A DNA stretch of 64,000 bases, from assembly GCA_022510505.1 (NCBI GenBank), contig JAFLTL010000008.1, forward strand, positions 18,398 through 82,397. Direction: 5' to 3'. The position numbers and the translations under genes were made by a program. Of the stretch, positions 8,237 through 16,757 are shown one piece after another (the stretch's first letter is position 1; each line of letters begins with the position of its first letter). This stretch comes from Muribaculaceae bacterium. Its GTDB lineage: Bacteria > Bacteroidota > Bacteroidia > Bacteroidales > Muribaculaceae. The notes beneath the pieces were generated by a model. The model ran no database searches. It was given only the letters and a program-made list of their open reading frames with translations, and was not told the DNA's origin.

Positions 8237-8244
8237 TATCTTTG
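8237..8244 (+). promoter_or_regulatory. -7 promoter element TATCTTTG for the DUF4290-rimM operon
   Basis: A perfect TAnnTTTG match 24 bases before the ATG of the DUF4290 gene. It is the only good promoter candidate in the gap and would drive DUF4290 and rimM, which overlap. No clear -33 TTTG is seen. Confidence 0.6.
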
Positions 8245-8268
8245 CATTTCTAACCATCGAAATTCAGA

Positions 8269-8865
8269 ATGTTAACTTACAATACAAAAAAGAAAAGACT
8301 CATTCTACCCGAATATGGTCGTAACATACAGCAAATGATTGATTATTGCACTACAATAACCGACCGTGATCAACGTAACAGTTGCGCACAATCAATCATT
8401 AAGACCATGTCCAAACTGTTCCCTGAAAACAAAGAGAATGTAGCCGGACAGTCAAATCCTAACGCAAAGTTCTGGGATCACCTTGCTATAATGAGCGGAT
8501 TCTCATTAGACATCGACTGGCCCGAAGGGACAATCGCGGCTGAAGCGCTGACCATGAAACCCAATCCGGTCCCAATGACCCAGGGCCCCATGAGATTCCA
8601 CATTTATGGCAAGAATATCCAAAGAATGATGGAATACGCCATGGACCTCCCTGGTGGAGAAGAAAAAGACGAGATTATCATGCTTCTCGCAAATCAAATG
8701 AAAAAACAACTTTCGGCTGTTAATCCCGATGGTGTCGACGACGCAAGAATCTTTAAGGATATTGCCGACATGACCAACGGCGAGATTAGGATGACACCGG
8801 AACAACATCATCTATATGATTTTAAGGTGATACAGCCGGCGAATAAGAAAAAGAGAAAGAAATGA
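8269..8865 (+). CDS. DUF4290 protein
   Basis: A 198-residue soluble protein of the Bacteroidota DUF4290 family. The opening MLTYNTKKKRLILPEYGRNI and the internal FWDHLAIMSGF (about 68-78) are typical, and a second RNIQQMIDY-like segment (IQRMMEYAMDL) appears near residue 115, suggesting an internal repeat. The C-terminus is very basic (NKKKRKK), consistent with RNA or DNA contact. Its stop overlaps the rimM start in ATGA, so translation is probably coupled. The partnership with RimM suggests a ribosome-related role, which is an inference. Confidence 0.9.
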   Translation: MLTYNTKKKRLILPEYGRNIQQMIDYCTTITDRDQRNSCAQSIIKTMSKLFPENKENVAGQSNPNAKFWDHLAIMSGFSLDIDWPEGTIAAEALTMKPNPVPMTQGPMRFHIYGKNIQRMMEYAMDLPGGEEKDEIIMLLANQMKKQLSAVNPDGVDDARIFKDIADMTNGEIRMTPEQHHLYDFKVIQPANKKKRKK

Positions 8866-9398
8866 TCCAACGAACCGACCTCGTTGAAATCGGCAGTTTC
8901 CTGAAACCCCACGGTATCAAAGGAGAACTGACATTCATGCCAACGACCGACGTGGACATCATGCAGCTTCATTGCATCATGACAGAGGTTGACGGATTGA
9001 TGGTTCCTTTCTTTCCTAAATCTATTCGCCCGAAAGGACATGAGCTGAAGCTAGTGTTGTTGGACGACATTGACGATGAAAAACAGGCGGCGGAACTCTC
9101 AAACCGACCTGTCTACGCAATTGCCAATGATGTAGAAATAGAAGAGGACGAGGAAGGGTATGGTGCCGAGACTTTCATCGGGTTCACCGTAATCGACACT
9201 GACAACTCCCACCCAATTGGTAAGATCGAGTATATCGACGACTCTACTGAAAATTGGCTTTTTATGGTACAACCGAACGACAATACCGAAAGGAAAAATC
9301 TTATTGCCATACCGATTGCCGACGAATTGATTACTTCCATCGATACCGACGCTAAAACTATAGGAATGAGTCTGCCGGAAGGTTTACTCGATTTATAG
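8862..9398 (+). CDS. rimM: Ribosome maturation factor RimM
   Basis: A 178-residue protein with the two-domain RimM layout: an N-terminal barrel (about residues 5-85, with IGSFLKPHGIKGELTFMP) and a C-terminal PRC-barrel-like part (about 97-175, with FIGFTVIDTD and IPIADELI). RimM binds ribosomal protein S19 and assists 30S head assembly. Length is normal. It starts inside the stop of DUF4290 (ATGA overlap) and is followed after 59 bases by a small acidic protein gene. Confidence 0.93.
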   Translation: MIQRTDLVEIGSFLKPHGIKGELTFMPTTDVDIMQLHCIMTEVDGLMVPFFPKSIRPKGHELKLVLLDDIDDEKQAAELSNRPVYAIANDVEIEEDEEGYGAETFIGFTVIDTDNSHPIGKIEYIDDSTENWLFMVQPNDNTERKNLIAIPIADELITSIDTDAKTIGMSLPEGLLDL

Positions 9399-9457
9399 AA
9401 TTTTATAACGAACCACCCGACTCTACTCAAAAAGGTCAAGACAAAAATAAAAACATT

Positions 9458-9748
9458 ATGGAATTTGACGAAAGTAAAGCCGTCGACTTTATCAACGAAC
9501 GGCTGAATGGTAAAAAATATCCTGCCGACGAACTCCTGAATGTCATCGACATGATATGGGACTACTACGAAAGCAACGGAATGCTTGAAATAGATGCCGA
9601 GGATGACTACGAAGAGGATATTGAAGAACAACTTGTCGATTACGTCAAAAATCAGTTGGCCAGGGATAAAGAGGCAAATGTCGATGTGGCCGACGTGCCG
9701 GCTATCGTAAGAGCCGAATTAGACTACGAAGATTCGCTTTTGGAATGA
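9458..9748 (+). CDS. Small acidic conserved protein of unknown function
   Basis: A 96-residue strongly acidic cytoplasmic protein (runs such as DAEDDYEEDIEEQL near residues 47-60), predicted to be mostly helical and without signal peptide or membrane segment. It overlaps the following OmpA-type gene by ATGA, which supports it as a real, coupled gene. I do not recognise a named domain. Its position between rimM and envelope genes gives no strong functional hint. Confidence 0.8.
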   Translation: MEFDESKAVDFINERLNGKKYPADELLNVIDMIWDYYESNGMLEIDAEDDYEEDIEEQLVDYVKNQLARDKEANVDVADVPAIVRAELDYEDSLLE

Positions 9749-10353
9749 AATATTTTATATTATCGCTGTTTCTTACAATAACGACAGCCGGTTTTTCGTT
9801 ACATTGTCAGAATCAGACTCAGAATGATGAGGCGTTCGAGCTGACAAAGAGAGAAAATGTGCTTGTCCCTGCCGTTCCCTCAAAGTTGCACCAAAAGGTC
9901 GTTGACTATATGAGGAAAGAGGCACAGGCTCTGGTCAAAATGGGATATAAGGTTGAAACTGAAAGAAAAGGTGAAGTAATCGTCGTTACAATCCCCTTAA
10001 CCCAGTTTTTCAAACCTAACGAAACAGAACTGATTAAAGACTCCGACCGACTCTTAGAACCTTTTCTATCCTATGTGAAGACTGAAGGCAGGTTTAAACT
10101 GCTCGTTGTTATGCACAGCGACGACACGGGTTCCCAGGCCTATCAGGAGGAACTGACGGAGAAAAGACTGGACCAGGTCATGGATTATTTCCTTTCGAAA
10201 GCTCGATTCCACGATCAAATAATCGGGTATGCCATGGCAAGTGATGAACCGCTCAGGCCGAACAATACCAGGGCTAACCGAGAACTAAACCGACGTCTTG
10301 AAATCTATATCGTTCCGTTGGACAACCTGATTCAGCAACTGAAGAAGAAATGA
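9745..10353 (+). CDS. OmpA-like domain protein
   Basis: A 202-residue exported protein with a signal peptide (MKYFILSLFLTITTAGFSLHC). Its C-terminal half resembles the OmpA peptidoglycan-binding fold: FFKPNETELIKDSDRLLEPF (about 92-111), LVVMHSDDTGSQAYQEELTEKR and NNTRANRELNRRLEIYI, matching the usual F..-L.-AL./GHTD/N.-LS-RA/NRRVEI pattern in degenerate form. It overlaps the upstream acidic gene and the downstream transglycosylase gene by ATGA at both ends. The cysteine at residue 21 could be a lipid anchor, but the lipobox is poor. It probably sits in the periplasm and holds the cell wall near the outer membrane. Confidence 0.8.
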   Translation: MKYFILSLFLTITTAGFSLHCQNQTQNDEAFELTKRENVLVPAVPSKLHQKVVDYMRKEAQALVKMGYKVETERKGEVIVVTIPLTQFFKPNETELIKDSDRLLEPFLSYVKTEGRFKLLVVMHSDDTGSQAYQEELTEKRLDQVMDYFLSKARFHDQIIGYAMASDEPLRPNNTRANRELNRRLEIYIVPLDNLIQQLKKK

Positions 10354-11243
10354 AAAGAATATTGTTTGGATTTATTTTGTCTTTGCCTCTGTTGGCATGT
10401 GCCGGTGAATCGACCTCTCCGGCGGCTCCGACAGCAGGTAACAATCCTATATACTACACCAGTCCCGATGTCCCCTCATCAATGAAAATTTTCGGAAAAG
10501 ATGTCGATCTTTCCCGAAGCGATTTCCATGAACGCTTTGATCGGGAACTGATGGTGAACTCTTATCTCCACGGTTCGACTCTTCTTAATCTGAAGCGTGC
10601 TAATCGTCTTTTCCCGGTCCTGGAACCAATCTTGAAAAAGAATGGAATTCCACGTGATATGCTCTATCTGGCGGTCATAGAAAGTAATCTTGATCCTAGG
10701 GCAGTTTCACCTGCCAAAGCTGCCGGAATTTGGCAGTTCATGGCCTCGACTGCCAAACAATATGGACTGGAGGTCAATGATTATGTCGATGAAAGATATA
10801 ATATTGAAAAGGCTACTGAAGCGGCTTGCAGATATTTCAAGGATGCCTATGCAAAATATGGCGACTGGATGGCTGTGGCTGCAGCCTATAACGCAGGAAT
10901 GGCTCGCATCACTCAGGAAAGGGCCTCTCAACAACAAGACAATGTCCTTGACCTTTACCTCGTTACCGAGACGACAAGATATCCTTACAGAATAATGGCT
11001 GTAAAACTCATTATGGAAGACCCTGAAAAATATGGTTTCCATCTCCGTAAGGACCAACTCTATAAACCTGTCGAATATGATGAGGTAGTCGTTGACTCAC
11101 CCGTTGAGAATTGGGTTGAATGGGTGAAAAAATATAATATAAGTTATGCCCAGTTGAGAGAACATAACCAATGGATTCGTTCTAAAACTCTTCCGAATAA
11201 AACTGGTAAGAAGTATAAGGTCCTCATCCCAAAGAATCGTTAA
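10350..11243 (+). CDS. Lipoprotein lytic transglycosylase (SLT domain)
   Basis: A 297-residue membrane-bound murein hydrolase predicted to cleave the MurNAc-GlcNAc bond. The lipobox LLAC places the lipidated cysteine at residue 17. The SLT domain (about 95-215) contains the catalytic Glu111 in LAVIESNLDPRAVSPAKAAG, the GIWQFM motif and AAAYNAG at 177-183, as in MltD/Slt families. The C-terminal 45 residues (YNISYAQLREHNQW...KYKVLIP) look like a weak LysM-type module. It overlaps the OmpA-like gene by four bases, so the two wall proteins are made together. Start and lipobox agree well. Confidence 0.93.
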   Translation: MKRILFGFILSLPLLACAGESTSPAAPTAGNNPIYYTSPDVPSSMKIFGKDVDLSRSDFHERFDRELMVNSYLHGSTLLNLKRANRLFPVLEPILKKNGIPRDMLYLAVIESNLDPRAVSPAKAAGIWQFMASTAKQYGLEVNDYVDERYNIEKATEAACRYFKDAYAKYGDWMAVAAAYNAGMARITQERASQQQDNVLDLYLVTETTRYPYRIMAVKLIMEDPEKYGFHLRKDQLYKPVEYDEVVVDSPVENWVEWVKKYNISYAQLREHNQWIRSKTLPNKTGKKYKVLIPKNR

Positions 11244-11287
11244 GTTGTTAGGCTTTTAGGTTTTAAAGTAACACATCCACTAACAAC
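11244..11287. repeat. 8-bp inverted repeat between the transglycosylase gene and uvrA
   Basis: GTTGTTAG at 11244-11251, directly after the stop codon, pairs with CTAACAAC at 11280-11287. The 28-base loop is long and no U-tract follows, so it is a weak terminator candidate at best. No TAnnTTTG element is visible before uvrA, so uvrA may be read from the upstream operon. Confidence 0.35.
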
Positions 11288-11303
11288 ACTATAGCCAAAG
11301 CAC

Positions 11304-14114
11304 ATGCTGAATGTTACTGGAGCAAGGGTTCACAACCTCAAAAATATTGATGTTGAGATCCCTCACGATAAACTGACTGTTATTACCGGCCTTAGCGGCA
11401 GCGGTAAATCTTCACTCGCTTTCGACACTATCTATGCCGAAGGACAGAGGCGTTATATAGAAACGTTTTCGGCGTATGCGCGTAACATGCTCGGAGCATT
11501 GGAACGCCCCGACGTGGATAACATCCAAGGCCTATGTCCGGTAATTGCAATTGAACAGAAAACCGTTAATCGTAATCCACGCAGTACGATAGGTACGACT
11601 ACCGAAATATATGATTATCTACGACTTCTTTTCGCGCGTGCTGCAACCGCCAGAAGCTACGTTACGGGTAAACCAATGGTGAAGTACACCGAAGAGAAAA
11701 TCCTGGATCTTCTGTTGGAAAAATATGCCGGACATAGAATCTATATTCTCGCACCTGTTGTTAAGAATCGAAAAGGACATTATAAGGAACTTTTTGAAAA
11801 TCTCGCCAAAAAAGGATATCTCACCGTCAGAGTCGACGGTGAAATAAGAGAAATAACTGCCGGCATGAAAGTCGACCGTTACAAGAACCATGCTATAGAG
11901 GTCGTGATTGACAAGCTGAAGGTGTCCAACAATGATGTGGATCGACTCCGACGGTCAATTGATACAGCATTGAGAACCGGTGATAGAGAACTGGCAGTGT
12001 TCGATGTCGACGACGATTCTGTGGGACATTACAGTTTGTCGTTGATGGACCCCGACACGGGGATTTCCTATCCTGAACCCGCTCCTCACAATTTCTCGTT
12101 CAACTCGCCTCAAGGGGCGTGTCCCGAATGTAAAGGATTGGGCACCATAAACATAATTGATATTGACAAGGTGATTCCCAATCCCGAACTTTCAATAGCT
12201 AAGGGTGGAATCGCTCCGCTTGGGAAACAAACAAACTCGATGATATTCTGGCAAATCCAGGCTATTTGCGAGAAGCATGGAGCAACGTTAAACACTCCAA
12301 TTAAAGATCTTCCCGAGGATGCCCTTCAGGAAATTCTCCATGGTACCAACGAGCGTCTCGTGATTAACAACGGGACGATGGCTCTGAACAATTATTTCCT
12401 TTCCTATGAAGGTATTGTCAAATATATTGAAACGCTTCAGGCTGAAGATGTCGACGAGTCTTCTAAGAAATGGAGTGACCGATTCTATACCATGTCGACT
12501 TGTCCCGTTTGTCATGGCGACCGATTGAACCGAGAAGCATTGAATTTCTTTATCGGAGACAAGAACATCGCCCAATTGTCAAGGATGGATATCTCCGATC
12601 TATATGAATGGACTGAAACCGCATCGGAGAAACTGGACGAGAAAGCTAAGATAATTGCATCGGAAGTGCTGAAAGAAATCAGGACCCGACTGAAATTCCT
12701 TGTGGATGTGGGACTACACTATCTTTCACTCGATCGGGCTTCGGCAACTCTTTCAGGGGGGGAAAGTCAAAGAATACGACTGGCCACTCAAATGGGTTCG
12801 GAATTAGTCAATGTATTATACATTCTCGACGAGCCTAGCATAGGACTTCACCAAAGCGACAACCGAAAGCTGATCGACTCGTTGAAACGTTTACGCGACG
12901 CCGGAAATTCGGTCATCGTGGTCGAACATGACAAAGAAATGATGCTCGAAGCCGACTATATAGTCGACATCGGTCCCAAAGCCGGAAGAAAAGGTGGAGA
13001 AGTGGTGTTCCAAGGAACACCTCAGAAAATGCTTGAGAGCGGTACATTGACGGCTGAGTATCTCGAAGGGAAGAAGAAAATTGAACTACCTCTGAATCGG
13101 CGTAAAGGAAACGGCAAGTTCATCGAACTGATGGGCGCTACTGGACACAATCTCAAGAATGTCGACCTGAGGCTCCCATTGGGTACGCTCATTTGTGTTG
13201 CAGGCGTATCGGGCAGTGGCAAGTCATCCCTCATCAACGGAACCTTGCAGCCAATCCTCTCACAACATTTCTACCGATCGTTCACTCAGCCTCTTCCATA
13301 TCGGGAAATCAAGGGTATAGAAAATATTGACAAGATCGTTACTGTGGACCAATCACCTCTGGGTAAATCACCCAGATCAAACCCGGCCACATATACCGGA
13401 CTATTCACCGACATCAGGAATCTTTTTGTGAGTATGCCCGAGGCTAAGATTCGTGGATACAAGCCCGGTAGATTCTCTTTCAACGTCGCCGGAGGCCGTT
13501 GTGAAACTTGTAAAGGAAACGGCTACAAGGTAATCGAAATGAATTTTCTACCCGATGTGCTCGTTCCTTGTGAGGAATGTGGAGGGAAAAGATATAACCG
13601 AGAAACCCTTGAGGTAAGATTTAAAGGGAAGTCAATCGCCGACGTTCTCGACATGACTATCAATCAGGCGGTGGAATTCTTTGAAAATGTACCGAATATA
13701 CTGAAGAAACTGAAGGTTATGCAGGATATAGGACTCGGCTACATAAAACTCGGACAGCCATCGTCAACCCTTTCGGGCGGTGAGAACCAGAGAGTTAAGT
13801 TGGCTACCGAACTTGCAAGAAAAGACACCGGAAAAACACTTTATCTTCTCGATGAACCAACAACCGGACTACATTTTGAAGATATAAAAATTCTCATGAA
13901 TGTAATCAACCGTTTGGTCGACAAAGGAAATACAGTGGTAATCATCGAGCATAATCTCGACGTTGTCAAACTGGCCGACTATGTTATCGACATGGGGCCG
14001 GCCGGCGGTAAGGACGGTGGTACAATCGTAGCAGAGGGGACTCCTGAATTTATTGCTTCCACAAATTCTCCAACAGCTCCATTCCTTGCCGAGGAACTGA
14101 GAATTGTCAATTAA
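11304..14114 (+). CDS. uvrA: Excinuclease ABC subunit A
   Basis: A 936-residue DNA damage sensor of nucleotide excision repair, which loads UvrB on lesions using two ABC ATPase modules. The first Walker A GLSGSGKSS lies at 29-37 and its signature LSGGESQR near 485. The second Walker A GVSGSGKSS and signature LSGGENQR lie in the C-terminal half. Zinc-finger cysteines are visible in CPECKGLG, CPVCHGDR and in the CETCKGNG...CEECGGKR finger of domain II. Length is normal for the family. Its stop overlaps the stop of the convergent DUF4924 gene by four bases, so no separate terminator exists between them. Confidence 0.98.
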   Translation: MLNVTGARVHNLKNIDVEIPHDKLTVITGLSGSGKSSLAFDTIYAEGQRRYIETFSAYARNMLGALERPDVDNIQGLCPVIAIEQKTVNRNPRSTIGTTTEIYDYLRLLFARAATARSYVTGKPMVKYTEEKILDLLLEKYAGHRIYILAPVVKNRKGHYKELFENLAKKGYLTVRVDGEIREITAGMKVDRYKNHAIEVVIDKLKVSNNDVDRLRRSIDTALRTGDRELAVFDVDDDSVGHYSLSLMDPDTGISYPEPAPHNFSFNSPQGACPECKGLGTINIIDIDKVIPNPELSIAKGGIAPLGKQTNSMIFWQIQAICEKHGATLNTPIKDLPEDALQEILHGTNERLVINNGTMALNNYFLSYEGIVKYIETLQAEDVDESSKKWSDRFYTMSTCPVCHGDRLNREALNFFIGDKNIAQLSRMDISDLYEWTETASEKLDEKAKIIASEVLKEIRTRLKFLVDVGLHYLSLDRASATLSGGESQRIRLATQMGSELVNVLYILDEPSIGLHQSDNRKLIDSLKRLRDAGNSVIVVEHDKEMMLEADYIVDIGPKAGRKGGEVVFQGTPQKMLESGTLTAEYLEGKKKIELPLNRRKGNGKFIELMGATGHNLKNVDLRLPLGTLICVAGVSGSGKSSLINGTLQPILSQHFYRSFTQPLPYREIKGIENIDKIVTVDQSPLGKSPRSNPATYTGLFTDIRNLFVSMPEAKIRGYKPGRFSFNVAGGRCETCKGNGYKVIEMNFLPDVLVPCEECGGKRYNRETLEVRFKGKSIADVLDMTINQAVEFFENVPNILKKLKVMQDIGLGYIKLGQPSSTLSGGENQRVKLATELARKDTGKTLYLLDEPTTGLHFEDIKILMNVINRLVDKGNTVVIIEHNLDVVKLADYVIDMGPAGGKDGGTIVAEGTPEFIASTNSPTAPFLAEELRIVN

Positions 14115-14659
14115 TCGGAGCTGTTCAGTTCCCCTTTCTCGTCAAGATGATAGAACTTGGTCAGAAGTGCAAGGAATTTAGAGATCTGTTTTATTGCATT
14201 CTGTGTCTCCGCCGAAATATTCTGTCCTTTGAGCCTGAGTAACAACATCCCATAAAGGGCATTGAAACAAGCTTCTATTTCCCCCGGTTTCTCTTCACCT
14301 GCTTTGGCTCGCAATTCAACAATGTACGGTAGTGTTCGATAGAACTCGGCATTGTAGTCGGAATGTTTCGGATCCTGAAGCAATGACTGGTGAAGCTCTA
14401 CCATAGAGGCCAGTACATTCTTATTGATCTGCAGATGTCCTTTCTCGACCACACCTTCCCTGCGCATCATCTCTATCAGCGATTCATACCATTCAGTCAT
14501 CTCCTTCTTTTGCTGGTCACTGATAGGGTAGGGGTCGATAACCTGCTTCTTGATTTTCTCGATGTCAAGTGAATTGGCACGGATAATATCCTCTATCTGC
14601 CACATATACAGCAGATATTCCGAGATGTTCTCTTTTCTTTTTTGAGAGGCTATAATCAT
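14111..14659 (-). CDS. DUF4924 protein
   Basis: A 182-residue helical cytoplasmic protein resembling the Bacteroidota DUF4924 family: it opens MIIASQKRKENISEYLLYMWQIEDIIRA, followed by a YPISDQQKKEMTEWYESLI segment and a later FYRTLPYIVELRAKAG. It is the last gene of the S41 protease-amidase-MlaD operon, 13 bases after the MlaD-like gene. It converges with uvrA, sharing four bases of stop codons. No catalytic motif is evident and the function is unknown. Confidence 0.85.
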   Translation of the reverse strand: MIIASQKRKENISEYLLYMWQIEDIIRANSLDIEKIKKQVIDPYPISDQQKKEMTEWYESLIEMMRREGVVEKGHLQINKNVLASMVELHQSLLQDPKHSDYNAEFYRTLPYIVELRAKAGEEKPGEIEACFNALYGMLLLRLKGQNISAETQNAIKQISKFLALLTKFYHLDEKGELNSSD

Positions 14660-14672
14660 TTTCTCAGCGTTA

Positions 14673-15575
14673 TTAAAGTAGTTTTATACTTATATAACGC
14701 TTGGGCTGCCTTTTTATATCGGTAAAAAGTGAATCAAGGCTGACAATCGTGTTGTTGATGTTGTCATACAGTGCTCTGTCATGCATCAAAAGTCCTAAGG
14801 TAGAATTGGGACTGTCAAGTTCCTGTGTAATCCTCTTTAGGTTTGAAGTTGTAGCCTGAAGGTCGTTCATGATGGGCTGGATAGGAAGATTTTTCAACTC
14901 TCCGCTAACCGATGCCAAATTGGATGAAATCACCTCGAAATTGGCAGCCACGCCATTTACGTTGTTCATCGTTGAAGGTAGTTTGGCAACCGACGCGTTA
15001 ATCGACCGCATGGTACTCTCAAGATTTGAGGTAATGGCGTCGAGACGTTTAACCGAAGCCATCAGAGCCGGATCGGCAGCAATCCTATTCAGAGATGTCA
15101 GCAATGAGTCTACCTTGGGCATAATGTTTTCGACCGTGGGTAAAAGACTCTCTCCCATGCCCGCAAGCATTCCTTTGTCGGTTTCCCCTATAATTTTCGA
15201 TCCAATGTCATGCCAGTCAGTATTGTCGGGGATGTCAAGGTGAATCGTTGCCGTACCAAGCAGGTCTGATTTGATTATGGCTTTCGTCCCTTTGGGAATT
15301 TTCAAACTTTTATTTAGGCTTAACTCGACCAATATGTGACCGGGATTGTCATATTCATATTCCATTGCTCTGACCTGCCCCACTTTATAACCGTTGATTG
15401 TTACCGGTGCCGACACCGACAAACCGTTGACATCGGTATAGGATACATAGTAGTAATTGGCCGGATGGAACAGGTTGATACCTTTAAGATAGTCTATGCC
15501 AAAAATCAGAATGATGATTGCCAAAATGGCACATAATCCGATAATCGTTTCCTTCTTGAAGAGTTTTTTTATCAT
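14673..15575 (-). CDS. MlaD/MCE-domain lipid-transport protein
   Basis: A 300-residue protein with an N-terminal transmembrane anchor (about residues 11-29) and an MCE domain (about 38-115; VSYTDVNGLSVSAPVTINGYKVGQV is typical), followed by a long helical region of repeated Asn/Ser-rich coiled segments. MCE proteins form hexameric periplasmic rings that carry phospholipids between membranes with an MlaFE-type ABC transporter. No permease or ATPase gene is adjacent, so those partners must be encoded elsewhere. It lies between the amidase and DUF4924 genes in an envelope operon. Confidence 0.9.
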   Translation of the reverse strand: MIKKLFKKETIIGLCAILAIIILIFGIDYLKGINLFHPANYYYVSYTDVNGLSVSAPVTINGYKVGQVRAMEYEYDNPGHILVELSLNKSLKIPKGTKAIIKSDLLGTATIHLDIPDNTDWHDIGSKIIGETDKGMLAGMGESLLPTVENIMPKVDSLLTSLNRIAADPALMASVKRLDAITSNLESTMRSINASVAKLPSTMNNVNGVAANFEVISSNLASVSGELKNLPIQPIMNDLQATTSNLKRITQELDSPNSTLGLLMHDRALYDNINNTIVSLDSLFTDIKRQPKRYISIKLL

Positions 15576-15590
15576 AGCGGTTTGCGTTGT

Positions 15591-16700
15591 TTATTCTGTT
15601 ATCCTTTTCCCGTCTCTTAACTTGATTATAAAGGCTTTAGGAAAATCTTTTCTTATTGTCGTCAACAGCTTCTTAGCATCGTCTATGCTAGTGAAGTTCC
15701 CAACGTAATATTTGTTCCAATCTCCATCCTTATAGAAGTCGGGTTTTTGACCCTTTAATTCCTTTGATCCGTTTTTCACCGGTTCTATTGATGCCAGAAT
15801 CTGGACATGATAGGTTATCTCTCCGGTTCCGGATATAATCTCTTCCTCTATCTCTACTATCTCCTCGACCGTTCCCTCACTGACCGATTCGATAGAATTT
15901 TCTGACTGTAGAACCTTACTGGAAGTCGTCGACGTCTCGCTGTGGGATGTAATGTAACTGCCTAATGCTTTTGCAATCGCGCTAGCCATTTTCTTCTGAC
16001 CAGCTTTCGATGCCATGAATTTTTCTTGGTCGGGGTTACATATGAAATCCAATTCAATCAGAACCGACGGCATACTCGTGGCCCACAACACCCAAAAGCC
16101 TGCTTGACGAACTCCACGGTCTCCGCGTCCCGCCGTTTTTATCAACTCTTTCTGAATTTGCTGGGCAACATTTATGCTTTGTCCCATGTGCTTGTTCTGA
16201 CTGAGCTCGAAGATGATATAACTTTCGGCCGACGATGGATCGAAGCCCTCGTAACTCGTTTCGGAATCAGGATCGAGCGATATGACCGAGTTTTCTCTTT
16301 TCGCAACTTCAAAGTTTGCATCGCTCTTGTGAAGGCCAAGCGTATAAACCGAAGCACCGTTGATTACCGTGCGGTTTTTGTTTTTCTTGTCGACCGAATT
16401 GACATGGATTGAAACAAACAAGTCGCCACCTGAAGCATTCGCAATGTCGGCTCGTTCTTTCAAAGAAAGGTATTTGTCGGTTGAACGGGTCATTATAATC
16501 TCCACGTCCTTGTTGTCTTTCGACAACATCTCCGCAACTAATTTCGACACCGCAAGGTTGATGCTTTTCTCGTTGGTCAAAACGCCGCTCGCCCCATAGT
16601 CCTTTCCTCCGTGACCCGGATCGATCACCAAAGAAAAAGAATAGGAACGAAACGTTATCGTCAAGATAACCGAAAGCAAAATCAATAGCCTCGTTTTCAA
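15591..16700 (-). CDS. N-acetylmuramoyl-L-alanine amidase with C-terminal SPOR-like domain
   Basis: A periplasmic amidase (AmiC-type, Amidase_3) that splits stem peptides from murein glycan. Counted from an upstream in-frame TTG at 16736, zinc ligands and catalytic residues are His42 (DPGHGGKD), Glu56 (NEKSINL), His111 (SIHVNS) and Glu229 (LIELDF). A SPOR-like repeat (ITYHVQILAS...YYVGNFTSIDDAKKLL) occupies the last 70 residues and may target denuded glycan at the septum. I place the start at TTG 16700, giving MKTRLLILLSVILTITFRSYS, a proper signal peptide, preceded at 6 bases by AGGAGAG. The TTG at 16736 would add 12 polar residues and spoil the signal. Confidence 0.88.
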   Translation of the reverse strand: MKTRLLILLSVILTITFRSYSFSLVIDPGHGGKDYGASGVLTNEKSINLAVSKLVAEMLSKDNKDVEIIMTRSTDKYLSLKERADIANASGGDLFVSIHVNSVDKKNKNRTVINGASVYTLGLHKSDANFEVAKRENSVISLDPDSETSYEGFDPSSAESYIIFELSQNKHMGQSINVAQQIQKELIKTAGRGDRGVRQAGFWVLWATSMPSVLIELDFICNPDQEKFMASKAGQKKMASAIAKALGSYITSHSETSTTSSKVLQSENSIESVSEGTVEEIVEIEEEIISGTGEITYHVQILASIEPVKNGSKELKGQKPDFYKDGDWNKYYVGNFTSIDDAKKLLTTIRKDFPKAFIIKLRDGKRITE

Positions 16701-16706
16701 TGCCAA

Positions 16707-16713
16707 CTCTCCT
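16707..16713 (-). promoter_or_regulatory. Strong Shine-Dalgarno AGGAGAG before a TTG start
   Basis: AGGAGAG lies 6 bases upstream of the TTG at 16700 on the minus strand. Most genes in this window have no Shine-Dalgarno sequence, as is usual in Bacteroidota, so its presence supports the TTG as the start of the amidase. Confidence 0.5.
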
Positions 16714-16757
16714 AAATTACCTATATTTATCCACAAAAATAGGAAAAATTTCCAATT

